A stretch of DNA of 64,000 nt, taken from contig JASEFX010000003.1 of the NCBI GenBank assembly GCA_030018265.1, forward strand, positions 82,561 through 146,560. Reading direction: 5' to 3'. Both the position numbers and the translations under genes were made by a program. Position 1 is the stretch's first letter. Each line of letters begins with the position of its first letter. The notes beneath the pieces were generated by a model. It saw only the letters and a program-made list of their open reading frames with translations. It did not search any database and had not been told where the DNA came from. Positions 20,103 to 27,826 of this stretch are shown here, piece by piece. Source of the DNA: Candidatus Saccharicenans sp. GTDB lineage: Bacteria; Acidobacteriota; Aminicenantia; Aminicenantales; Saccharicenantaceae.

Positions 20103-21158
20103 ATGAGCGAAAAAATACATTTGAAAGATTACGATTATGAACTGCCGCCGGAACTGATCGCTCAGGAACCGCTGCCCGCCCGCGATGAATCGCGGATGAT
20201 GGTGGTCTACCGGCCAGAGCAAAGATTTGAGCACCGCCGTTTTCGGGAAATAGTCAATTTTTTCCAGAAGGGAGACCTGGTGGTGCTGAATGACTCGAGG
20301 GTAATACCGGCGAGAGCCTGGGCCCGCCGGGAAAAAGACAGTGAGAGATCCATAGAATTCCTTTTCATCAAAGAACAGGAGCCAGGCCTCTGGGAGGTCC
20401 TCTGCCGCCCGGCAAAAAAAGTCAGAGAGGGAGACCGCCTGATGTTCGAAAGTTCGCTCGGAGCCAGAGTGGTCGGGCGAGGCTCAGGAGGACTTCGTCT
20501 TATTCAATTCAACACCACTGAGGTTCTGTCCGCATTGAAAAAGATAGGCGTTCCTCCCCTTCCCCCCTACATCAAACGCCGGAGGGGAGATCCAAGGTTA
20601 AAAAGCATAGACAGAGAAAGATACCAGACGGTCTATGCCCGGAAAGATGGTTCGATAGCGGCCCCGACGGCCGGTCTGCATTTCACAGAAAGCATCCTGC
20701 AGGATTTGAAGGAAAAAGGGGTGCAAATACACTATGTCACCCTGAATGTCGGGCTGGCCACTTTTCAGCCGGTCAGGGTGGAAAAAATAACTGAACATAA
20801 AATGCTCGAAGAATCTTTCTTTATCAGCCAGGAAACGGCCGAAGCCATAAACCAGGCGAAGAAGGAAGGCCGGCCGGTAACCGCAGTAGGTACGACGGTT
20901 GTCAGAACCCTGGAGAGCGCCTGGAATGAGGAAACCGGGCTTGAACCGGGCGAAAGAAAAACCAGACTTTTTATCTACCCGGGTTTCAGGTTCAGGGTGG
21001 TCGATAGAATGCTGACTAATTTCCATCTGCCCCGTTCTACCCTGCTGATGCTGGTCAGCGCCTTTGCCGGCTATGAGCTGACCGTGGCTGCCTACCGGGA
21101 AGCCGTAAACGAACGCTACCGGTTTTTTTCTTACGGCGATTGCATGCTGATAATTTAG
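20103..21158 (+). CDS. queA: tRNA preQ1(34) S-adenosylmethionine ribosyltransferase-isomerase
   Basis: YDYELPPELIAQEPLPARDESRMMVV...PTAGLHFTESILQDLKEKGVQIHYVTLNVGLATFQPV. Confidence 0.96.
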   Translation: MSEKIHLKDYDYELPPELIAQEPLPARDESRMMVVYRPEQRFEHRRFREIVNFFQKGDLVVLNDSRVIPARAWARREKDSERSIEFLFIKEQEPGLWEVLCRPAKKVREGDRLMFESSLGARVVGRGSGGLRLIQFNTTEVLSALKKIGVPPLPPYIKRRRGDPRLKSIDRERYQTVYARKDGSIAAPTAGLHFTESILQDLKEKGVQIHYVTLNVGLATFQPVRVEKITEHKMLEESFFISQETAEAINQAKKEGRPVTAVGTTVVRTLESAWNEETGLEPGERKTRLFIYPGFRFRVVDRMLTNFHLPRSTLLMLVSAFAGYELTVAAYREAVNERYRFFSYGDCMLII

Positions 21159-21165
21159 AAAATCT

Positions 21166-22536
21166 TTAGCCTTCGATGATGTCCAGCGGTGGCGTGGTCT
21201 TCCAGGCGCCACGGGTAAAATCAGGAAACTTTACCGGTTCGGAATTCCTGGCCACAGATTTTTCGCTCAGAGCGGAAACGGCGCTCCAGGCCGCCGCATC
21301 GTAAACATTCATATCCATCGGAGATCCGGTTCTCAAACATTGAATCAGCCGGTAATCTTCTATGTAATCCATTCCACCATGACCGCGTCCCTCGCCTTTT
21401 TGACTCAGCTTCTTCCAGAGAGGATGCTCGAATTCAGCCGCGTAATTCTCGATGTCTTCCCAGCGGTGAGAAGGACTGCGGCCTTCCACATAAATCCGGT
21501 TCGGCCATTTCTGGAGAATTCCCTTCGTCCCCTGGATCAGATGAATGCGCGAATACGGGCGGGGCAGGTTGGTGTCGTGAATGAGAATTATGGTTTTCCC
21601 GAGTTTCGTTTTGATAAGAGATGTGTTGACATCCCCAAGAGCGAATCTTTCTCTGGCCTGAGGTGAATCCGGTCCGAACTTTTCCAGCGCATATAGCTGG
21701 AGTCCGCGCGAGGGAGAGCTCATCGACACCAGATAATCGAAAGCATCTCCCCGGTTGACATTCATGCACTGGGCCACCGGACCAAGACCGTGCGTCGGGT
21801 AGAGGTTGCCGTTTCTCGTCCAGGAATGCTGCCGCCTCCAGAGTCCTTCCCCTTCGCTGCTGAATTTCACCTCACGCAGGTCGTGGAGGTAACCGGCTTC
21901 AGCATGCAGGATCTCGCCCAGAAGACCTTTCCTCACCATGTTCAGGCTCATCAATTCAATCCGATCGTAGCAGCAGTTTTCCATCATCACGCAATGCTTC
22001 TTATATCTCTCGGCCGTCTCTACCAGCTCCCAGCATTCTTCAAGAGTTACCGCCGCCGGCACTTCCGTGGCGGCGTGTTTGCCGTTTTTCATGGCCGCCA
22101 CACACACGGGCACATGCCATTCCCAGGGTGTGGCCGTAAACACCAGGTCCAGCTCCTCCTCCTCACACATGCGCTTAAAATCCCACGGTCCGCGGGAATA
22201 ACCCTTCGGACGGGGAAAACCGGTGTCTTCCACCAGTTTCTGAGCTCTCAGGACCTTCTCTTCCACGATGTCACAGACAGCTTTTATCTCCACACCTTCA
22301 ATGTTGAGAAAATTCATCAGGTGAACTGTGCCCATTCCTCCGATGCCCACCATCCCCACCCGGACCACCTCGATCGGTTTGCAGGCAAAAAGAGGTCCAT
22401 AATCCGAAGGAATTTCTGGTCGGGCTTCCAGACGACCGGCACGGGCACCGAGAAAAACTCCAGCCGCGCCGGTCAGCGTGATTTTGAGAAAATCTCGCCG
22501 GGTATTATTCACCCTGCTTTCTCTTTTTTCATCCAT
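21166..22536 (-). CDS. Tat-exported Gfo/Idh/MocA-fold protein, GH109-like (putative alpha-N-acetylgalactosaminidase)
   Basis: Twin-arginine NTRRDFLKITLTGAAG; Rossmann GMVGIGGMGTVHLM; ENCCYDRIELMSLNMVRKGLLGEILHAEAGYLHDLRE and YPTHGLGPVAQCMNVNRGD resemble GH109. Confidence 0.75.
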   Translation of the reverse strand: MDEKRESRVNNTRRDFLKITLTGAAGVFLGARAGRLEARPEIPSDYGPLFACKPIEVVRVGMVGIGGMGTVHLMNFLNIEGVEIKAVCDIVEEKVLRAQKLVEDTGFPRPKGYSRGPWDFKRMCEEEELDLVFTATPWEWHVPVCVAAMKNGKHAATEVPAAVTLEECWELVETAERYKKHCVMMENCCYDRIELMSLNMVRKGLLGEILHAEAGYLHDLREVKFSSEGEGLWRRQHSWTRNGNLYPTHGLGPVAQCMNVNRGDAFDYLVSMSSPSRGLQLYALEKFGPDSPQARERFALGDVNTSLIKTKLGKTIILIHDTNLPRPYSRIHLIQGTKGILQKWPNRIYVEGRSPSHRWEDIENYAAEFEHPLWKKLSQKGEGRGHGGMDYIEDYRLIQCLRTGSPMDMNVYDAAAWSAVSALSEKSVARNSEPVKFPDFTRGAWKTTPPLDIIEG

Positions 22537-22588
22537 CTCCGCTTACCTCCTCATCAGGTTTAATATTTACGGTTGAAGATGTTCAAGA

Positions 22589-23200
22589 TTAAAGCTTAAA
22601 GCCCAGTCCGCCCAGAAAACTGAAACCGGCCAGGTTAACATTCTCACCACCAGAAAGTAATGAACGAAATCCTGTCGGAATTAACTCCCAGTTAGCTCCG
22701 GCTCTCAGGAACAACCTGCCGGTCAACCTGAAATCGGCGTTTATTTCTCCCCGAAAATGCAACCTTTTTCCACGGGAAGAAAGATCAACGTCCAGCCAGC
22801 TTTCTTCGTAAACAGAATATGCCACGCCAGCCCCGGCCGCCAGCTGAAGACGTCCGGCAAGCACTCTATATTTCAGAAGAAAAGGAAAGGACCAGCGGGA
22901 AAAACTGACAGGAAATGAGGCCGGGTCTCCTTCAATCGTCAGAGCTTCTCCCTGACCTTTAGCCAGCACAATACCGGTAGCCAGGCCAAAATGATTTCCG
23001 GCATAAAATTCAGCCGCCAGACCGAACAGGTTTAACCCTCCGTACACCTCCCGGAACTCAGTCTGACGAAAATTAAAAAGGCCGGATGAAGCCAGCAACC
23101 TGAATTCTCTGGCTTCGGTTACCGCTCCCGCGCTCAAATATAAAAGTATAAAAACCAGCGCGGTCTGTCTGAAAAGCAAAAGTCCTGAGTTTTTCTTCAT
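22589..23200 (-). CDS. Outer-membrane beta-barrel-like protein, hypothetical
   Basis: Signal peptide, amphipathic beta-strand pattern, terminal GGLGFKL. Confidence 0.55.
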   Translation of the reverse strand: MKKNSGLLLFRQTALVFILLYLSAGAVTEAREFRLLASSGLFNFRQTEFREVYGGLNLFGLAAEFYAGNHFGLATGIVLAKGQGEALTIEGDPASFPVSFSRWSFPFLLKYRVLAGRLQLAAGAGVAYSVYEESWLDVDLSSRGKRLHFRGEINADFRLTGRLFLRAGANWELIPTGFRSLLSGGENVNLAGFSFLGGLGFKL

Positions 23201-23205
23201 GTTTT

Positions 23206-24906
23206 TCAGTTTCTGGATAGGTTAAAGAACCCGGATAAAAAACCGGAAAGGGCGGCAGAAGACCTTGTCCCGGCATTTACCGGAATCACCCGGCTGAAAT
23301 TACTTTCACGTCCGAGACTGTCTACGGCCGTAACCGCATAATAAAAAACCGCCTCGCTGCCCAGAAGCACATCGATAAATCGTGTGGCGGCCACCGGAGA
23401 CTGATTAATTTTTTCAAAACCCAGGTAGGCACTGGAACTCCGGTAAACGTTATACCCGGCAGCTCCTGGAACTTCTCTCCAGAAAAGTTCGACAGCCTTC
23501 AGATGATTAAAAATTGAGGCGTAGGTGCCGGTCCTGAAATTAAACTCCGCCGGAGTGCCCGGCCAGCCGGGTTTTATGAGCTGAGCCAGGACCGCCAGAC
23601 CGGAAAGAGAACTCCTGACCGCCTGCCGGTAAAATTCGAAATCAAGAGTGTCAACGGTATCAGTGGTTTTATGGTAGTAAGGGTTTGGCACGCTGGCGTC
23701 CTCAATAAGACACACTGCCGGAATTCCCCTGTCCCAGAAGGAGGCGTGGTCCGAGTAAACAAACGAAGGGTCTATAATTTTTTTCGGTGGAAGCGGTCCA
23801 TAAACCGAGGTCAGCGCGGAGATTTTTTCCACCAGCCAGCCGGAACTCCTGTCGCCTATTATGTCCAGATCTTCAGGCAGCAGGTCCGCGTAGGCAATCA
23901 TATCCAGGTTAATGACCGCGATTATATTTTCTGCCGGATTGAGTTTCTCCTGGACGTAACGCAGACTGCCCACCAGTCCCTGTTCTTCGGCCGAAAACAG
24001 AATGAACCTCACAGTGAAATCGAGCGGCCGACTTATCAGAAGTCTGGCCGCTTCCATCACCGCAGCCGTGCCTGAACCGTTGTCGTCAGCCCCGGGAGCC
24101 AGAGTCCAGCGCTGGTTGGAAGTGGAATCATAATGAGCGCAGATTATAACCACCTGTTCGGGATAAGTCTGGCCGCGGATTTCAGAAATGACATTACGAC
24201 ACAGATAACCGCTGTAAGTAAAATCGTGAAAATTGACGGGAAGCCCCAGGCTTAGAAAATAATTATAAAGATACTGCGCTGCCTGAAGGCAATTATCCGT
24301 CAGAGCATAACGAGTGTTAAAATTCTGCAGGTCTGTGACCTTATTTCTCAAGCTCTCGGCTGAAACTTCTGAAACCAGCTGTTCGTAAGCATCTTCTTTA
24401 AAAAACAGCCAGGTGTATTCCTGCGGCAGGCAGGCGTGAGCAGCCAGCGTTCTCCCCCGCTGCGGAAGAAGCCGCCTTTTTACAGAAACCGGAATTTCCT
24501 CCAGCTCTGAAACTTCTCTGAGAATCAGGAGATAATCATCCCCTTCAAGGAATACCGGTTGAAAACTTCGCTGAAGAAAATCCAGATCCTCGGGTCCGAT
24601 CGCTCTGACCAGAGCATAAAATCGGTCATACCGATAAAAAGCGATTGTTCTGAAAACAAAACCTTTATTTCTGAGCTTTATGATTTCATCGCGACCGAGG
24701 CGCAGCAGATAACTCTGCTCCAGTTCCTGCAGACACTCAATACTTTCCTGCTGCAGAAAATATTCGAGCCAGGGCTGTTGCTTTGGCACCTGCACCAGCC
24801 TCAGTGTCCAGGGTAGCCGGGGAGAAAACGTGCTTAACGAAAAAAATAATAGAGAAGCAAGAAAAATCAGCTGCCCCCTTTTTTCTTTCATACTGAAAAT
24901 TCTCAT
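23206..24906 (-). CDS. M28 family zinc aminopeptidase with C-terminal Fn3-like region, secreted
   Basis: VVIICAHYDSTSN...PGADDNGSGTAAVMEAARLL...FILFSAEEQGLVGSLRYV...YSDHASFWDRGIPAV; signal peptide. Confidence 0.9.
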   Translation of the reverse strand: MRIFSMKEKRGQLIFLASLLFFSLSTFSPRLPWTLRLVQVPKQQPWLEYFLQQESIECLQELEQSYLLRLGRDEIIKLRNKGFVFRTIAFYRYDRFYALVRAIGPEDLDFLQRSFQPVFLEGDDYLLILREVSELEEIPVSVKRRLLPQRGRTLAAHACLPQEYTWLFFKEDAYEQLVSEVSAESLRNKVTDLQNFNTRYALTDNCLQAAQYLYNYFLSLGLPVNFHDFTYSGYLCRNVISEIRGQTYPEQVVIICAHYDSTSNQRWTLAPGADDNGSGTAAVMEAARLLISRPLDFTVRFILFSAEEQGLVGSLRYVQEKLNPAENIIAVINLDMIAYADLLPEDLDIIGDRSSGWLVEKISALTSVYGPLPPKKIIDPSFVYSDHASFWDRGIPAVCLIEDASVPNPYYHKTTDTVDTLDFEFYRQAVRSSLSGLAVLAQLIKPGWPGTPAEFNFRTGTYASIFNHLKAVELFWREVPGAAGYNVYRSSSAYLGFEKINQSPVAATRFIDVLLGSEAVFYYAVTAVDSLGRESNFSRVIPVNAGTRSSAALSGFLSGFFNLSRN

Positions 24907-24967
24907 TTTCCTAATTTATAAAATTCAAAAAGACAATTCAACCTGAGATTGAAAATCGATTGAGATC

Positions 24968-24995
24968 TTGACATCCAGGACATTTTGCTTAAAAT
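24968..24995 (+). promoter_or_regulatory. Predicted sigma70-type promoter of trp leader/trpB2 (TTGACA-16-TAAAAT)
   Basis: TTGACA 24968-24973, TAAAAT 24990-24995; predicted TSS near 25002, just upstream of the leader ORF. Confidence 0.6.
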
Positions 24996-25017
24996 TATAA
25001 CGATTTTCGGTTGTAAG

Positions 25018-25107
25018 ATGAGAGAGAATATTAATTTCGTTAAAAGCCTCCTCCTTACCGTCTCCTCCTCTTCCGCTAATTCCTCCTGGATCTGGTGGGC
25101 GGCTTAG
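25018..25107 (+). CDS. Putative tryptophan-sensing leader peptide upstream of trpB2
   Basis: 29 codons plus stop, below track cut-off: MRENINFVKSLLLTVSSSSANSSWIWWAA*. Three Trp codons in four near the stop; promoter just upstream, trpB-family gene 91 nt downstream. RBS is weak. Confidence 0.7.
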   Translation: MRENINFVKSLLLTVSSSSANSSWIWWAA

Positions 25108-25195
25108 TCCGCCCTGAGTCTGCGTCTATTTACCATACCCAATTAAACAACTTGATTAAGACTTTTGACTCTTCAAATCAAAAAGCCAGGAGGAA
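25080..25195 (+). promoter_or_regulatory. Putative translational attenuator: leader anti-SD (25080-25089) complementary to trpB2 SD (25186-25195), with two intervening hairpins
   Basis: TTCCTCCTGG (25080-25089) is the exact reverse complement of CCAGGAGGAA (25186-25195). Internal hairpins: GGGCGG-CTTAGT-CCGCCC (25097-25114) and TTGATTAAGA...TCTT(CA)AATCAA (25152-25181). Confidence 0.5.
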
Positions 25196-25198
25196 AAA

Positions 25199-26500
25199 AT
25201 GAAAAGATACGATTCGAGAAAAACAAGCTATTTGCCGGAAAACTTTTACAACATCAAGGCTGACCTGCCGGAGCTTCCTCCCCCGCCGCTTAACCCGGCC
25301 ACCGGTCAGCCGCTGCGGCCGGAAGAGCTTGAACCTGTGTTTCCACGCGCTTTTATCCAGCAGGAAATAAGCGCCGAACGCTTCATCCCGATTCCTCCGA
25401 AAGTTCTGGAAATCTTTTCCATCTACCGCCCGACTCCTCTGATTTACGCTTCAGCTCTGAGAAAATACCTGGACACGCCGGCCAGAATTTTTTACAAATA
25501 TGAGGGCGTCGGCCCCGCCGGCAGCCATAAGACCAACACCGCTCTTGTCCAGGCTTACCTGGCCTCACAAGAAGGCACAACAACTCTAACCACCGAGACC
25601 GGAGCCGGCCAGTGGGGGTCAGCTCTTGCTTTCTCCTGCCGACAGTTTGGAATCAACGCCCGGGTATTCATGGTCAGGTCCAGCTACCGGCAGAAACCCG
25701 GTCGACGCATAATGATAGAATTGTTCGGAGCTCAGGTTCTGGAAAGCCCCAGCCCGACCACCGCCTCAGGTCTCCGCTTTTACGAGAAAGACCCGAACCA
25801 TCCGGGAAGCCTGGGAATAGCCATCTCCGAAGCTGTGGAAGCGGCCGTAAGCCAGCCTGAAACTAAATATTCTCTCGGTTCGGTTCTTGACGCCGTCCTC
25901 ATGCACCAGACAGTCATAGGACTTGAAGCCATGAAACAGTGCGAGGAGTTTGGCATCGAGCCAGACCTGGTGGTCGGTTGTGTCGGCGGCGGCTCGAATT
26001 TTGCCGGCCTCAGTTTTCCGTTTCTCGGGAAAAGGCTGAGAGAGAAGAAATCAGGACCCCGCTTCCTGGCGGCTGAACCGGAAGCCTGTCCTTCCATCAC
26101 ACGAGGTGAGTTGAAGTACGACCACGGCGATACTGCCGGATTTACACCGCTTCTTTTCATGCACACGCTCGGAAAGGATTTTGTCCCGCCCGCCATTCAC
26201 GCCGGCGGACTCAGGTATCACGGAATGGCTCCTCTGGTCAGTCATCTGGTGAAGCTCGGACTGGTGGAAGCGAAAGCTTACTCGCAGAAGCAGATCTTTG
26301 CCGCGGCTGAGCTCTTTCTTCGCACTGAAGGCATTCTCCCGGCTCCGGAATCAGCCCACGCCATTGCCGCCGTGATAGATGAAGCACTGGAAGCCAGGAA
26401 GTCCGGGCGGGAAATAAACATTCTTTTCAACCTTTCCGGACACGGCTTTCTCGATATTAACGCCTACGACCGGACGGTGTCAGGAAACGGACATGGTTGA
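25199..26500 (+). CDS. trpB: Tryptophan synthase beta-like protein, TrpB2 type
   Basis: YRPTPLIYASALRKYLDTPARIFYKYEGVGPAGSHKTNTALVQAYLA...LTTETGAGQWGSALAFSCRQFG; long N-terminus and the PLP lysine context typical of TrpB2. No trpA adjacent. Confidence 0.93.
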   Translation: MKRYDSRKTSYLPENFYNIKADLPELPPPPLNPATGQPLRPEELEPVFPRAFIQQEISAERFIPIPPKVLEIFSIYRPTPLIYASALRKYLDTPARIFYKYEGVGPAGSHKTNTALVQAYLASQEGTTTLTTETGAGQWGSALAFSCRQFGINARVFMVRSSYRQKPGRRIMIELFGAQVLESPSPTTASGLRFYEKDPNHPGSLGIAISEAVEAAVSQPETKYSLGSVLDAVLMHQTVIGLEAMKQCEEFGIEPDLVVGCVGGGSNFAGLSFPFLGKRLREKKSGPRFLAAEPEACPSITRGELKYDHGDTAGFTPLLFMHTLGKDFVPPAIHAGGLRYHGMAPLVSHLVKLGLVEAKAYSQKQIFAAAELFLRTEGILPAPESAHAIAAVIDEALEARKSGREINILFNLSGHGFLDINAYDRTVSGNGHG

Positions 26501-26540
26501 GAATGATCGAAAAATCTGCTGAAATCGCCTTCGGTCCTGC

Positions 26541-26577
26541 AAAAAAAGCGGGGAGCAGAGTCTTCCCTGCTCCCCGC
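26541..26577 (-). terminator. Rho-independent terminator (strong for the minus strand, possibly bidirectional)
   Basis: GCGGGGAGCAG (26548-26558) / CTGCTCCCCGC (26567-26577), 11-bp stem, 8-nt loop, flanked by A7 at 26541-26547 (U7 on the minus transcript). Confidence 0.9.
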
Positions 26578-26593
26578 AAAATTCCTTTTTTGC

Positions 26594-27567
26594 TTAATTG
26601 GTGGAGACCAGATGATTTCTCAGCTCGGTTCTCACCTGTTCTATCGTCTTCTTTATCTCATTCATATAATCCTGGGCACACAGTTGAATGGCTTTTTTGA
26701 TTCCATAGCGGGCGATTTCCAGCGCCTGGTCGGGCGAGACCTCCACCCCGACAAACTTTCTCAGATATTCCACCCCGAGTTCAGCCATTTCCTCCGAAAG
26801 AGCCTGAAAGGCCTCAGGTTCAGGCCGGGTTAGAACCGCTCCGTACTGAATCATCGCCCGGCGGAACCGCCATTCATTCTCACGGATAATTCTATTATAC
26901 TCGGAGTTGCCAGAAGCTCTGATTAACAACTCGGGAAAACTCCGGCCTCTGGTCACTGCCGCCACGATAATCTTCTCGCCGATCTTCGGGTCCAGACGCT
27001 TTATTATAAGGTCCCCGGCACATTCCACCAGTTGATGGCACATTTCCATCCTCAGAGCAAAATGCTCTGGATGTTCATTAAGCAGCCCCAGGTTCCTGAA
27101 ATAATTATCCATGGTCGGGTCAGAGTTAAGAGAATAAGCCTTGATAATTACATATCCAGGTTCCAGGTTGCCCGGAAAATCAGGTGGAGGTGTAATAGTC
27201 AGCGCCCGGCGGTGAGCTGTCGAATCAGCTCCCCGGACATCATTGTGAGCCACAAAACCAAGTGCCAGAGCCTTCTGGTTATCAACCCACCTGGCCTTTT
27301 CCCGGACGGTCATAAAACCTTCCTGGCCCGGGAGCCCGCGGGTAAAAGCCCTGAGAGTCTGATCGCGCCAGCCAGGTCAAAGTTGTAGTTAAAAAGGTCC
27401 GGCGCCATCAAGCCGTACATCTCCTGAAAATTCGGATAGATATTCCACCATCCGATGGATCTGGCCATAAAGGCGTGAGTAGCTGATCCCCAGCAAAAAC
27501 CTGATGTAACCAGAATCAGGTTAAAAACCGCCATTATTACCAGATAACTAAAACTTCGCTTGACCAT
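26594..27567 (-). pseudogene. Zn-dependent phospholipase C/S1-P1-like protein split by a frameshift
   Basis: Two ORFs (27310..27567 and 26594..27313) are continuous if the frame changes near 27362-27370: WGSATHAFMARSIGWW...YGLMAPDLFNYNFDLAG[fs]DQTLRAFTRGLPGQEGFMTVREKARWVDNQKALALGFVAHNDVRGADSTAHR. Confidence 0.65.
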
Positions 27568-27826
27568 CTTATACCTCCTTTTAATTTTTAACCCCGCTTC
27601 TGTTTTTCACGAGAGGCTCTCATTAATATTTTACAAAAGTCATTTTTCTTCCTTTGAAAATTTTTTACAAAAAAATCTGCTTAACCGTTTCCCGAAATCC
27701 AGAGAGGCTAAATCAGGAGCTGCAACTTCGCTCTTAAAAAATAGATTCTATAAAAATCATACGTCGGCGCAGGGAAAAACTATAAATATTCTTCCGCACC
27801 AGCAGAAATACGCTTCTGCCCTGACT

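Noticed and set aside
25097-25114. GGGCGGCTTAGTCCGCCC as an intrinsic terminator in the trp leader
   Set aside because: Only a 6-bp stem and no T-run afterwards (TGAGTCTGCGTC), so classical transcription attenuation is not supported; kept only as a structural hairpin within the candidate translational switch.
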